Assembly (NCBI RefSeq): GCF_003628145.1
Contig: NZ_RBZV01000009.1
Span: 62,001 to 126,000 of the forward strand
DNA length: 64,000 nt
Direction of reading: 5' to 3'
DNA from: Trinickia fusca
GTDB taxonomy: Bacteria > Pseudomonadota > Gammaproteobacteria > Burkholderiales > Burkholderiaceae
The position numbers and the translations under genes are program-made. The first letter of the stretch is position 1, and each line of letters begins with the position of its first letter. The notes beneath the pieces were generated by a model. The model saw nothing but the letters and a program-made list of their open reading frames with translations, made no database searches and was not told the DNA's origin. Below are positions 12,049-20,526 of the stretch, piece by piece.

Positions 12049-13779
12049 ATGGCAACGCAGATTCCCGAGACGGGCGCCCTGATTGCGCCTAAAGACGGTC
12101 TTTCGTACGTCCGCGGTGCGACCGACATCCCGCTCAGCGAAGCGACGATCGGTCAGTTCCTGCTCGATACGGTGGCCCGTTTTCCTGACCGCCCAGCCGT
12201 GGTGTTCAAGGAGCAGGGCATTAGCTGGAGTTGGCGCGAGTTCGCCTTGGAAGTCGACGTGCTGGCCGCGGGCCTGCTCGCGATCGGCATCAAGCCTGGC
12301 GACCGCGTCGGCATCTGGTCGCCCAATCGCGTCGAGTGGCTGATGACGCAATTTGCGACCGCGCGCATCGGCGCGGTGCTCGTCAACGTCAATCCGGCCT
12401 ACCGGCTCGCCGAGCTCGAATATGCACTGAACAAATCGGGTTGCACCGCGCTCGTTACAGCGGAGCACTTCAAGACGTCGATGTACGTCCAGATGCTGCA
12501 AACGCTCGCGCCGGAGCTTGCCCAGTGCGCGCCCGGGGAGTTGCGAGCCGAGCGGCTGCCGCACCTGCGTACGATCGTGCGCATGTGCGATACGCCCACC
12601 GAGGGCATGCTGACGTTTTCCGATCTGATCGAGATGGGGCGGACGTCGCTCGACGCGGCGGCCCTCGACGCAATCGGCGCGACGCTGTCGGCCAACGACC
12701 CGATCAACATCCAGTTCACGAGCGGCACGACCGGCAACCCGAAGGGCGCCACGCTCACGCATCGCAACGTCGTCAACAATGCGCGGTACATCGCGATGGC
12801 GATGCGGCTCACCGAAGCCGATGCACTCTGCATCCCGGTGCCGCTGTATCACTGCTTCGGCATGGTGCTGGCAGTGCTCGCCTGCGTGTCGGTGGGCGGG
12901 AAGATGGTGTTTCCGGGAGAGGCATTCGACCCCGGCGTGACGCTCGCGGCCGTGGCCGAGGAGCGCTGTACTGCGCTGCACGGCGTGCCGACGATGTTCA
13001 TCGCCGAGCTCGATCATCCCGACTTCGCCTCGCACGACCTCGGCTCGCTGCGTACGGGCATCATGGCGGGCTCGCCGTGTCCGATCGAGACGATGAAGCG
13101 CGTGGTTGCGCGTATGCATCTGGGCGAGATCACGATCGCGTACGGCATGACCGAGACCAGCCCCGTGTCGTTCCAGAGCTCGACGAATGACCCGCTCGAC
13201 AAGCGCACGTCGACGGTCGGCCGCATCCAGCCGCACCTCGAGGCGAAGATCGTCGATGAGACCGGACAGACGGTATCGGTCGGCCAGACCGGCGAGCTAT
13301 GGACCAAGGGTTACTCGGTCATGCGCGGATACTGGGACGATGAGGCGCGTACGCGCGAGGCCATCGTCGACGGATGGATGCGCACGGGCGACCTCGCGAC
13401 GATCGATGAAGAAGGCTACTGCAACATCGTTGGCCGTCTGAAGGATATGCTGATTCGCGGCGGCGAGAATATCTACCCGCGCGAGCTCGAGGAGTTTTTA
13501 TTTCGGCATCCGAAGATTCAGAGCGTGCAGGTGTTCGGCGTACCCGATGCGAAATACGGGGAGGAGGTCTGCGCGTGGATCGTGCTGCGCCCTGGCGAGC
13601 AAATGACCGAAGACGAGGTGAAGGCGTTCTGCCGTAGTCAGATCGCGCACTACAAGGTGCCGCGCTATGTGCGCTTCGTCGACGAAATGCCGATGACCGT
13701 GACAGGGAAAGTGCAGAAGTTCGTCATGCGAGAACGCATGATCGAAGAGCTGAAGATTGCTGAGCCGAAGACGCCGTGA
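12049..13779 (+). CDS. AMP-binding acyl-CoA synthetase (medium/long-chain fatty acid-CoA ligase type)
   Basis: The protein has 576 aa. The adenylate-forming P-loop signature [16 protein letters not shown] lies about residues 223-238. Later motifs are YGMTETSP, the hinge region [21 protein letters not shown], and the C-terminal lysine context [11 protein letters not shown], where the catalytic Lys normally lies. It activates a carboxylate with ATP and transfers it to CoA. The chain-length preference is not visible; the overall pattern is of FadD-like and malonyl/medium-chain ligases. GGAGG precedes ATG 12049. It has its own spacer after the atp terminator, so it is probably a separate unit. 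Confidence 0.9.
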   Translation: MATQIPETGALIAPKDGLSYVRGATDIPLSEATIGQFLLDTVARFPDRPAVVFKEQGISWSWREFALEVDVLAAGLLAIGIKPGDRVGIWSPNRVEWLMTQFATARIGAVLVNVNPAYRLAELEYALNKSGCTALVTAEHFKTSMYVQMLQTLAPELAQCAPGELRAERLPHLRTIVRMCDTPTEGMLTFSDLIEMGRTSLDAAALDAIGATLSANDPINIQFTSGTTGNPKGATLTHRNVVNNARYIAMAMRLTEADALCIPVPLYHCFGMVLAVLACVSVGGKMVFPGEAFDPGVTLAAVAEERCTALHGVPTMFIAELDHPDFASHDLGSLRTGIMAGSPCPIETMKRVVARMHLGEITIAYGMTETSPVSFQSSTNDPLDKRTSTVGRIQPHLEAKIVDETGQTVSVGQTGELWTKGYSVMRGYWDDEARTREAIVDGWMRTGDLATIDEEGYCNIVGRLKDMLIRGGENIYPRELEEFLFRHPKIQSVQVFGVPDAKYGEEVCAWIVLRPGEQMTEDEVKAFCRSQIAHYKVPRYVRFVDEMPMTVTGKVQKFVMRERMIEELKIAEPKTP

Positions 13780-13795
13780 GCGGTGACGGGCAGGC

Positions 13796-13822
13796 AAAAA
13801 AAAAGCGGGCCAGCGGCCCGCT
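13796..13822 (-). terminator. Hairpin with T-run on the minus strand (leftward terminator)
   Basis: A perfect 8-bp stem AGCGGGCC/GGCCCGCT (13804-13811, 13815-13822) with loop AGC. The nine A residues at 13796-13804 are a T-run only for leftward transcription; the right flank is AAAAACC. It lies between the acyl-CoA synthetase stop and a ~450-base stretch without a clear gene. Confidence 0.6.
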
Positions 13823-13859
13823 AAAAACCACACGCTACGGGGTTAGCGCGAGGAGACCA

Positions 13860-14033
13860 ATGAAGGAACCGACCAACGTAGTACTCCCGTTGGCAACGGC
13901 TCCAACAAAGATGCCCCCGAAGGGATTCGGCAAAGCCGACCGGCTCTCGATGCTTCGTGTCCGCTCACACTTGGCACGTCGAACCACATCCGTGTTGAAA
14001 CCGTTGAAAGGCATTGTGGGCGAATTGGAGTAG
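13860..14033 (+). CDS. Possible small basic protein (57 aa), low confidence
   Basis: An ATG at 13860 follows a good AGGAG (13850-13854 region) by 4-5 bases, and the frame runs 57 codons to TAG at 14031-14033. The product is basic (begins MKEPTNVVLPLA, contains LRVRSHLARRT) and I do not recognise it. A T-tailed hairpin lies 34 bases downstream. Against it: the third-codon-position GC is low for this genome, and a 59-codon antisense frame on the minus strand is equally open and is followed by the leftward terminator at 13796-13822. This stretch may instead hold a small RNA. Confidence 0.3.
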   Translation: MKEPTNVVLPLATAPTKMPPKGFGKADRLSMLRVRSHLARRTTSVLKPLKGIVGELE

Positions 14034-14066
14034 GGACGCGGTAACAAAGTGTTTCAGGTTGTAACG

Positions 14067-14097
14067 CCCGCCAGATAAGGCTTTGCGGGATTTTTTT
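14067..14097 (+). terminator. Hairpin with T-run, rightward
   Basis: The 5-bp stem CCCGC/GCGGG (14067-14071, 14085-14089) with a 13-base loop is followed by A and seven T. It would end rightward transcripts from the acyl-CoA synthetase or the small frame at 13860. Confidence 0.5.
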
Positions 14098-14274
14098 CCA
14101 GTCTTTACCGATAGTTTCGAGTCAATGTTTCCGACTTCACAAGGCCTTGCATCGGACGCACATAATGCGCATATCAAATGATCGCGAAATGCGCTTTCGA
14201 ATACCTCCTCGCGCTCGCCGCACTTAAGATAGCGCGCTGAACACATTCACTCTTCGTATTTCTACCGCCGCACC

Positions 14275-14796
14275 ATGCGCGCCGACGCACTTTTTCCGCC
14301 TTCTCAGTTCGACACCATGAACGAGCCCGCCGTTTTGGAGCGCATTCTCAAGCGTGACCGCGTGATCGCCGTCGTGGGTTTGTCCAGTCGGCCGCACCGT
14401 CCGAGTCACTCGGTATCGGCCTATATGCAATCGCACGGCTACCGGATCGTGCCGATCAACCCCGCGTATGCGAACGACACCGCCGGCGTGCTCGGCGAGC
14501 GTTGCTACGCGACGCTGCTCGATGCCGCGCACGTGCTGGCCGAGGAAGGCGTGGCCATCGACATGGTCAATGTATTTCGGCGTCCCGAAGAAGTTCTGCC
14601 GGTGGCCGAGGAGGCCATTCGCATCGGCGCCAAATCGCTGTGGCTGCAACTTGGCGTTCACAACGAGGAAGCCGCGGCGCGCGCGGAAGCCGCAGGGCTG
14701 GATGTCGCCATGGATGTGTGCGTGAAGATCGAGCACGCGAGGCTGCTCGGCGCGACGCACCGCGCCAATGCGCCGGCACCGCGCATGCCCGAATGA
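14275..14796 (+). CDS. CoA-binding domain protein (YccU-like)
   Basis: The protein is 173 aa from this ATG, or 159 aa if it starts at MNEPAV (14317), which is nearer the family length of ~140. A Rossmann-type CoA-binding fold is indicated by VIAVVGLSSRPHRPSHSVSA and the later VNVFRRPEEVLPVAEEAI, with LWLQLGVHNEEAAARAEAAG. These single-domain proteins resemble the CoA-binding part of succinyl-CoA synthetase alpha; their cellular role is unsettled. The gene converges with pheC, with 15 bases between the two stops. Confidence 0.85.
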   Translation: MRADALFPPSQFDTMNEPAVLERILKRDRVIAVVGLSSRPHRPSHSVSAYMQSHGYRIVPINPAYANDTAGVLGERCYATLLDAAHVLAEEGVAIDMVNVFRRPEEVLPVAEEAIRIGAKSLWLQLGVHNEEAAARAEAAGLDVAMDVCVKIEHARLLGATHRANAPAPRMPE

Positions 14797-14811
14797 AGCG
14801 CACCGCCAGGC

Positions 14812-15606
14812 TCACTTGAGCCATTTGTCCGAGATCGTCTGGAACTCGCCTGTCGCGCGCGAAAGATGGAGCCATTGGTCGACGTACTGCTGAAACGCCA
14901 GATCGTCGCGCGGCACCATGTAGGCCTTCTCGCCATATTGGAACGGCTTGTCGGGATGCACCGAGCACAGGCCAGGGTTCAGCTTTTGCTGTAGCAGCGT
15001 CTCCGACGCGTCGGTGACCATCACGTCGGCCTTGCCGGTGAGGATTTGTTTGAAGATCGTTACGTTGTCCGGATAAACGGTCAGGTTCGCGTGCGGGAAA
15101 TACTGCTTCGCGAAGCGCTCGTTGGTGCCGCCGGGATTGACGATCGCGCGCGTCGACGGCCGATCGATCTGCTCGATGCTCTGGAATTTGTCGACGTCGG
15201 CGCAGCGCGTGATCGGGGTCTTGCCATCGATCATGTACGGCGCGGTGAAGAACACGCGCTTCTGGCGCTCGAGCGTCGTTGAGATGCCGCCCACCGCGAT
15301 GTCGCACTTGGCGACGAAATCGTTCGTGAGCGTCGGCCACGTCGTTTTCACGTACGCCGTCTTCACGCCGAGCGATTTCGCGAGCGATTCGGCCATGTCG
15401 ATGTCGATGCCCTCGAAGCGTCCGTCTTCGCGGTAGAACGAATAGGGCTTGTAGTCGCCTGTCGTGCAGACGCGCAGCGTGCCGCGCGCGAGGACGGCAT
15501 CGAGATGCGAGGCAGGGGCGGCGGAGGGCGCATCGCCGGTTTGCGCGCAGGCCGTGCCGGCGCAGACGAGGCCAGCGAGCCATAGGGACGTGATCGTGCT
15601 TCTCAT
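14812..15606 (-). CDS. pheC: Periplasmic cyclohexadienyl (arogenate/prephenate) dehydratase PheC
   Basis: The protein has 264 aa with a signal peptide (MRSTITSLWLAGLVCAGTACA). It has the fold of a type 2 solute-binding protein, but the sequence follows Pseudomonas PheC closely. Shared stretches are CTTGDYKPYSFYREDG, DGKTPITRC, IVNPGGTNERFAKQYF, VYPDNVTIFKQILTGKADVM and FQQYVDQWLHL. PheC converts prephenate or arogenate to phenylpyruvate or phenylalanine in the periplasm. The Lys in DGKTPI and the Glu in TDASE correspond to the residues implicated in catalysis in the Pseudomonas enzyme, as I recall. The start at 15606 was chosen because it gives the signal peptide and has GAGGGA upstream. No aromatic-pathway gene is adjacent. 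A plain amino-acid binding protein is the main alternative. Confidence 0.85.
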   Translation of the reverse strand: MRSTITSLWLAGLVCAGTACAQTGDAPSAAPASHLDAVLARGTLRVCTTGDYKPYSFYREDGRFEGIDIDMAESLAKSLGVKTAYVKTTWPTLTNDFVAKCDIAVGGISTTLERQKRVFFTAPYMIDGKTPITRCADVDKFQSIEQIDRPSTRAIVNPGGTNERFAKQYFPHANLTVYPDNVTIFKQILTGKADVMVTDASETLLQQKLNPGLCSVHPDKPFQYGEKAYMVPRDDLAFQQYVDQWLHLSRATGEFQTISDKWLK

Positions 15607-15744
15607 CGGAATTCCCTCGTTGTCGAGCAAGTCGGACCGACGATGATAGCCGTACCAAAATGCCGCAGGTCTAGCAAAAGCGACGCGCCCGGCGTCCGGT
15701 AGAATGGCCGATTCCTGCATCTTGCCGCTCCCTTGCAATCGAAC

Positions 15745-16845
15745 GTGGCCTCGACCCTTCTGAACGACACCTTCCTGCGCGCTTTGTTGCGCGAACCGAC
15801 CGACTACACGCCGATCTGGCTCATGCGCCAGGCGGGCCGCTATCTGCCCGAGTACAACGCCACGCGCGCGCGCGCCGGCAGTTTTCTCGGCCTCGCGAAA
15901 AATCCGGACTACGCGACCGAGGTCACGCTGCAGCCGCTCGAGCGCTATCCGCTCGACGCGGCGATCCTGTTTTCTGACATTCTGACCGTTCCCGATGCGA
16001 TGGGTCTCGGTCTGTCATTTGCTGTCGGTGAGGGGCCGCGCTTCGCGCATCCCGTGCGCAGCGAGGCCGACGTCGCGCGGCTGGCGGTACCCGACATCGA
16101 CGCGACGCTCGGTTACGTCACTGACGCCGTGCGCGAGATTCGCCGAGCGCTGACCGACGGCCAAGGCCGTCAGCGCGTGCCGCTGATCGGCTTTTCGGGC
16201 AGCCCGTGGACGCTCGCGTGCTACATGGTCGAGGGCAGTGGCTCGGACGATTTCCGCACCGTGAAGTCGATGATGTACGCACGGCCCGATCTGATGCACC
16301 GGATTCTCGACATCAATGCGCAAGCCGTTGCCGCTTATCTGAACGCCCAGATCGAGGCGGGCGCCCAAGCCGTGATGATTTTCGACACGTGGGGTGGCGC
16401 GCTGGCCGACGGCATGTTCCAGCAGTTCTCGCTGCATTACACCGAAGCGGTCGTGCAACGCCTGAAGCGTGAGCACGACGGTGCGCGCGTGCCCGTCATC
16501 ACGTTCACGAAGGGCGGGGGGCTGTGGCTCGAACGTATCGCGCAATCGGGCGTCGATGCGGTCGGCGTCGATTGGACCGTCAATCTGGGCCAGGCGCGCG
16601 AGCGCGTGGGCGGGCGCGTCGCCTTGCAGGGCAATCTCGACCCCTCGGTGCTGTTCGCCCCGGGCGCGACGATTCGCGAACAAGCACGCGCCGTACTGGA
16701 GAGCTTCGGCAATCACCCGGGCCACGTCTTCAATCTGGGGCACGGCATTTCGCAGTTCACGCCGCCCGAGCACGTGGCCGAGCTCGTCGACGAAGTGCAT
16801 CGCCACAGCCGCGCGATGCGGGCGGCAGGCGGCGTTGCGCAATGA
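15745..16845 (+). CDS. hemE: Uroporphyrinogen decarboxylase
   Basis: The protein has 366 aa, converting uroporphyrinogen III to coproporphyrinogen III in heme synthesis. The substrate-binding signature [10 protein letters not shown] is at residues 28-37, with catalytic Asp78 in [25 protein letters not shown] and [15 protein letters not shown] are also family signatures. The start is GTG at 15745 ([14 protein letters not shown] follows), which matches the usual N-terminus; a TTG four codons earlier is possible. It diverges from pheC with ~140 bases between starts. Confidence 0.96.
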   Translation: MASTLLNDTFLRALLREPTDYTPIWLMRQAGRYLPEYNATRARAGSFLGLAKNPDYATEVTLQPLERYPLDAAILFSDILTVPDAMGLGLSFAVGEGPRFAHPVRSEADVARLAVPDIDATLGYVTDAVREIRRALTDGQGRQRVPLIGFSGSPWTLACYMVEGSGSDDFRTVKSMMYARPDLMHRILDINAQAVAAYLNAQIEAGAQAVMIFDTWGGALADGMFQQFSLHYTEAVVQRLKREHDGARVPVITFTKGGGLWLERIAQSGVDAVGVDWTVNLGQARERVGGRVALQGNLDPSVLFAPGATIREQARAVLESFGNHPGHVFNLGHGISQFTPPEHVAELVDEVHRHSRAMRAAGGVAQ

Positions 16846-16906
16846 CAAGCGCCGTTTTGCTGCCAGGGCATGGCGTGGCAGCTCGCGCTAAGGGGTAACC
16901 CTCGAC

Positions 16907-16929
16907 GGAGGGCCGTGCGTCGGCCCTCC
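16907..16929. other. Perfect hairpin downstream of hemE
   Basis: GGAGGGCC (16907-16914) pairs with GGCCCTCC (16922-16929) around a 7-base loop. No T-run follows, so it may be a Rho-assisted end or a 3' stabiliser of hemE mRNA. The rest of the 430-base hemE-priA gap holds two DnaA-box sequences and no gene that I can support. Confidence 0.55.
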
Positions 16930-16949
16930 CGACGTTGTCAAGACTTGAC

Positions 16950-16958
16950 TTATACACA
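16950..16958 (+). promoter_or_regulatory. DnaA-box sequence TTATACACA
   Basis: The nonamer is identical to a strong E. coli-type DnaA box (R2 form). It lies 182 bases before a second perfect box, in the same intergenic region and orientation. Confidence 0.5.
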
Positions 16959-17139
16959 TTCCTTACAGTGCGGCGAGGTAGAACGTCGAGAGGTTGACGT
17001 TGTCCCATAAACGATGTAGCGGATCGCGTCAGGCCTTGCTTGACAAGGGTTTGCGGGCGGCGGCGCTTATGTGCGTTTGCCCACGGAAGGCCGATGCGAC
17101 GGCCTTTTCTTGCATTTGCGGGCGCACTTCTCAACAAAG

Positions 17140-17148
17140 TTATCCACA
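17140..17148 (+). promoter_or_regulatory. DnaA-box sequence TTATCCACA
   Basis: The nonamer is identical to the consensus DnaA box, 128 bases upstream of the priA start. It may regulate priA or belong to an origin-associated cluster. Confidence 0.55.
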
Positions 17149-17275
17149 GGCGACGCGTTTCGCGCCGCAATAGCAGACGAATCCAAAACTTAGCGGCGAA
17201 TGTGATGTTTCACTTTAAGTTCGGCAGCGCACAGCGCTCTTCGATGAAAGCCGCAAACGCTGCCTCGGGCAACGC

Positions 17276-19597
17276 ATGAGCGGGGTGTTCGTGCGCGTGG
17301 CGCTCGATCACCCCGTGCCTACGCTGTTCGATTACCGGTGCGATGCGGCGCTGGCGCCGGTGCCGGGCATGCTCGCCTGCGTACCGTTCGGCAAGCGCCG
17401 AGCGGTCGGCGTGATCTGCGAAGTGACTACTCACAGCGATGTGCCGAACGAGCGGCTGCGCGGGGTCGAGGCGCTATGTGCCGCATGCGAACCGCTCTCG
17501 GAAGAATGGCTCGCGCTAGTAAAATTCGCGGGTGACTACTATCAGCGCTCGCTGGGCGAGGTGGCATTGCCGGCACTGCCGCAGGCGCTGCGCGATCCGG
17601 AGCGCTGGCCCCGTCTTTTTGCGCCACAGGAGCGTTACCGTCTGACGGCCACTGGCCGGACGGCGTTGCCCGAGGCGCTGCCGGCCCGGGCCAGCGCGCT
17701 GCGGCGGCTGGCTGCAGCACTCGCGGCCAGCGATGCGCCGCCGGGCGCCGACGACCCGGCAGGTGCGGACGGCTCGTGCGGTCTCGACGCCGCTGATGCG
17801 CGCGCGCTGCATCCGAAGGCGAGCGCGACGCTTGCTGCCTGGCAGGACGCTGGCTGGGTCGTGCTCGAACGCGTCGCGGTCGGTGCGGCGTCTCCTGCGC
17901 CGGGGCCGGTGCCGCTCACACCGGGCATCGCCGCCGAAGCGAGCGCCGCACCCGAACGCCCCACGCTGACCGCCGAGCAAGCCCAGGCCGTCGAGGCCAT
18001 TGCTGCGGCGCGCGATTTTGTCCCGTTCCTGCTGCACGGCGTGACCGGCAGCGGCAAGACCGAGGTCTATCTACACGCGCTCGATGCGCTGTTCACGGCG
18101 CGGCCCGACGCGCAAGCGCTCGTGCTGGTTCCCGAGATCAACCTGACGCCGCAGTTCGAGGCGGTGTTTCGTGCACGGTTCGCCGCGCTCGGCGGCGACA
18201 CGCCGATCGTCACGCTGCACAGCGGCATGGCCGACGGCGAACGCGCGCGTGCTTGGCTCGCCGCCCATACCGGTCGCGCACGCATCGTGCTGGGCACCCG
18301 GCTCGCGGTGCTTGCCTCATTGCCGCGGCTGGCGCTCGTCATCGTCGATGAGGAGCACGACCCGGCCTACAAACAACAGGAAGGGTTGCGCTATTCGGCA
18401 CGCGACCTGGCCATCTGGCGCGGTAAGCAGCTCGGCATTCCGGTGGTGCTGGGCTCGGCCACGCCGTCGCTCGAAAGCTGGTGGCAAGCCGAGCAAGGGC
18501 GCTATCGCCGGCTCACGCTCGCGCGGCGGGCGGTGGCCGACGCAGCGCTGCCGACGGTGCGGCTCGTCGATCTCGAGGACGAGCGGCGGCGCGGCAGAAG
18601 CAGCGTCGACGGCATCTCGGGGCCGCTCGCCAGTGCGCTGAAAGCGCGGCTGGAGCGCGGCGAGCAAAGCCTCGTATTCTTGAACCGGCGCGGTTATGCG
18701 CCGGTGCTTTCGTGTGACTCATGCGGCTGGCTCGCCGGCTGCCCGCGCTGCACCGCGTACGTCGTGCTGCACAAGCCGGAGCGCGCGCTGCGCTGTCACC
18801 ACTGCGGCTGGGAAGCGCGTATTCCGCGTTCGTGTCCCGATTGCGGCAACGTCGACATTGCGCCGCTCGGGCGCGGCACACAGCGCGTCGAGGAGACGCT
18901 TGCCGAGCTCGTGCCCGGCGCACGCGTATTGCGCATCGATGCCGACAGCACGCGCCGCAAGGGCAGCGCCGAGGCGCTGTTTTCCGACGTGCACGCGGGC
19001 GAGGTGGACATCCTCGTCGGCACGCAGATGATTGCGAAGGGGCACGATTTTCAGCGCGTCTCGCTCGTCGGCGTGCTCAATGCCGATACGGCGCTGTTTT
19101 CGCACGATTTTCGAGCGGGTGAACGGTTGTTTGCGCAGCTCATGCAAGTGAGCGGCCGCGCCGGACGGGCCGGGCTGCCCGGCGAAGTGCTCGTGCAGAC
19201 GCGTTATCCGCGCCATGCGCTTTATCAGGCGCTTGCGCGTCACGACTATGTGGGTTTTGCCGAGGCGACGCTCGCCGAACGTCGCGATGCGCATCTGCCG
19301 CCGTTCGTTTATCAGGCACTGTTGCGCGCGGAGGCGCGCACGCTCGAGGGGGCGCTCGGCTTCCTCGCACAAGGTGCTGCCGCGCTCGCAGGGATCGAGG
19401 CGGCTGCGCGTGTCACGGTCTACGACGCCGTACCGATGACGATCGTCAAGGTAGCGAACGTGCACCGTGCGCAACTACTCGTCGAGAGTGCGTCGCGGGC
19501 TGCGTTGTTGGCGACGCTGCGTGCCTGGCAGCCCTCGCTGCGTGCGCTCAAAGGCGCATTGCGGTGGAGTCTCGAAGTCGATCCGCTCGATATTTGA
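17276..19597 (+). CDS. priA: Primosomal protein N' (replication restart helicase PriA)
   Basis: The protein has 773 aa. An N-terminal DNA 3'-end binding domain (VALDHPVPTLFDYRCD) is followed by helicase Walker A GVTGSGKTEVYLHAL and DEEH box VDEEHDPAYKQQEGLRYSAR. A zinc-binding insertion has four Cys pairs at about residues 480-523 (CDSCGW, CPRC, CHHCGW, CPDCG). Motif VI is VSGRAGRAGLPGEV. It restarts stalled forks by loading DnaB. The region around residues 130-230 is Ala/Pro-rich and variable. No Shine-Dalgarno of note precedes ATG 17276, but the N-terminal SGVFVRVALDHP matches the family. Confidence 0.96.
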   Translation: MSGVFVRVALDHPVPTLFDYRCDAALAPVPGMLACVPFGKRRAVGVICEVTTHSDVPNERLRGVEALCAACEPLSEEWLALVKFAGDYYQRSLGEVALPALPQALRDPERWPRLFAPQERYRLTATGRTALPEALPARASALRRLAAALAASDAPPGADDPAGADGSCGLDAADARALHPKASATLAAWQDAGWVVLERVAVGAASPAPGPVPLTPGIAAEASAAPERPTLTAEQAQAVEAIAAARDFVPFLLHGVTGSGKTEVYLHALDALFTARPDAQALVLVPEINLTPQFEAVFRARFAALGGDTPIVTLHSGMADGERARAWLAAHTGRARIVLGTRLAVLASLPRLALVIVDEEHDPAYKQQEGLRYSARDLAIWRGKQLGIPVVLGSATPSLESWWQAEQGRYRRLTLARRAVADAALPTVRLVDLEDERRRGRSSVDGISGPLASALKARLERGEQSLVFLNRRGYAPVLSCDSCGWLAGCPRCTAYVVLHKPERALRCHHCGWEARIPRSCPDCGNVDIAPLGRGTQRVEETLAELVPGARVLRIDADSTRRKGSAEALFSDVHAGEVDILVGTQMIAKGHDFQRVSLVGVLNADTALFSHDFRAGERLFAQLMQVSGRAGRAGLPGEVLVQTRYPRHALYQALARHDYVGFAEATLAERRDAHLPPFVYQALLRAEARTLEGALGFLAQGAAALAGIEAAARVTVYDAVPMTIVKVANVHRAQLLVESASRAALLATLRAWQPSLRALKGALRWSLEVDPLDI

Positions 19598-20058
19598 AAC
19601 GCTCTGCCAGCAGATTCTCGTCAATAAAATGTGCTCCGCGTTCGTGCGGAGTCGCCAGGGGGCGAGCGGCGCCTGGCGGAATGCCGCTCGCAAAAGACGG
19701 GGGCCTGTTATGAACGTCTGCGCGTCTTCAGGTATTCACACTGCAGCCATCCAATACCGCAGCCGGCTGCGTGCCGAACGGGCGCGCGTCCGCACGCGGT
19801 TCGAATAGCTCGGGGCGGGCGCCGTCAACGGCCGCGTGGCGGCTGCCGCTCTCGGGCGGCGGCGTTGGGCGGTGCGGGTGAAACGTGCCGACGACCGCGA
19901 TTCGTGTGAGCAAAGCATGATGGGCCTCGCTGGTGTTCGTTGCGGGGTGGGGCAAGCCTCGGATCGGAAGGTAGCGGCTTGGCCCGCACTTGCCGGCGGT
20001 GTGTGCAAGCGGTTCGCCCTATGCGAGCGATCCGTCTCGCCGCCGGTCGTTCTGTCGG
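19598..20058. other. Gene-free stretch after priA
   Basis: Apart from hairpin-forming arms (CTCCGC/GCGGAG at about 19634-19651, then GCGAGCGGC/GCCGCTCGC around 19662-19691), I see no gene, promoter or repeat that I can support. The hairpins may mark the end of the priA transcript, although no T-run follows. Confidence 0.5.
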
Positions 20059-20241
20059 TCAGGCGTGCTCGGCTGCGCCGGCGTCCTTGGCACGTCCTTC
20101 GGCTTCGGCGGCCAGGCGCGCATTACGCGCACGCGCCATCGAGACCGCTCGGCTATGCGCAGGTGACGCGCCGCGCACGAAAAACGTGAGGCAGAGCACG
20201 GTCATCGTCCAGATGCCGCCGATTACGATCCACTTTTCCAT
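20059..20241 (-). CDS. Small single-span membrane protein (60 aa)
   Basis: The protein begins MEKWIVIGGIWTMTVLCLTFF, one hydrophobic helix right at the N-terminus. A basic/Ala-rich tail follows (RGASPAHSRAVSMARARNAR, ending AKDAGAAEHA). An AGGAGAGG Shine-Dalgarno lies 5-8 bases before the ATG, good support for such a short frame. It is divergent from putA, with 285 bases between starts. I do not recognise a function. The charged cytoplasmic tail and N-out helix resemble small regulatory membrane proteins, but that is only an analogy. Confidence 0.6.
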   Translation of the reverse strand: MEKWIVIGGIWTMTVLCLTFFVRGASPAHSRAVSMARARNARLAAEAEGRAKDAGAAEHA

Positions 20242-20423
20242 TTCGCCTCTCCTGATGGGCTGCGTTCCGTGCGCTGGAGCGCTTTCCTGTGTTTACGGCA
20301 AACGTTGGCGCACCAACAGGGGAGAGAGAACGATTTCGTGTCAGGGAAAATACCGAGCGCAACCGTGGTGCACCGGCACACCTCGATCGACTGGAAACCC
20401 TTGCCGCACAAGGCTTTCATTGG

Positions 20424-20476
20424 GGTGCAACCAATCTTCAAATTTGGTTGCACCTTTTTATTGGGAGGCGTACGAT
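20424..20476 (+). promoter_or_regulatory. putA promoter overlapping an inverted GTTGCA pair (probable PutA operator)
   Basis: An 11-bp perfect inverted repeat (20424-20434 and 20444-20454) contains TGCAAC (20426-20431) and GTTGCA (20447-20452). GTTGCA is the known half-site of the PutA ribbon-helix-helix domain. TTGCAC (20448-20453) and TACGAT (20471-20476), 17 bases apart, form a plausible promoter that overlaps the right half-site. The start of putA is ~50 bases downstream. Because T5 follows the repeat it could also act as a terminator. Confidence 0.65.
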
Positions 20477-20526
20477 TCGCCCAATTTCAGTCATTGGCCG
20501 GCCTTGAGCCGGCGGTCGAAGGGATC

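Noticed and set aside
15733-15744. A TTG start four codons before the chosen hemE start
   Set aside because: The family N-terminus begins at the GTG at 15745, though neither has a strong ribosome site.
20424-20460. Reading the putA-upstream hairpin purely as a Rho-independent terminator
   Set aside because: No gene on the plus strand ends just before it. Its GTTGCA half-sites and overlap with a -35/-10 pair fit an operator better, although a terminator role is not excluded.
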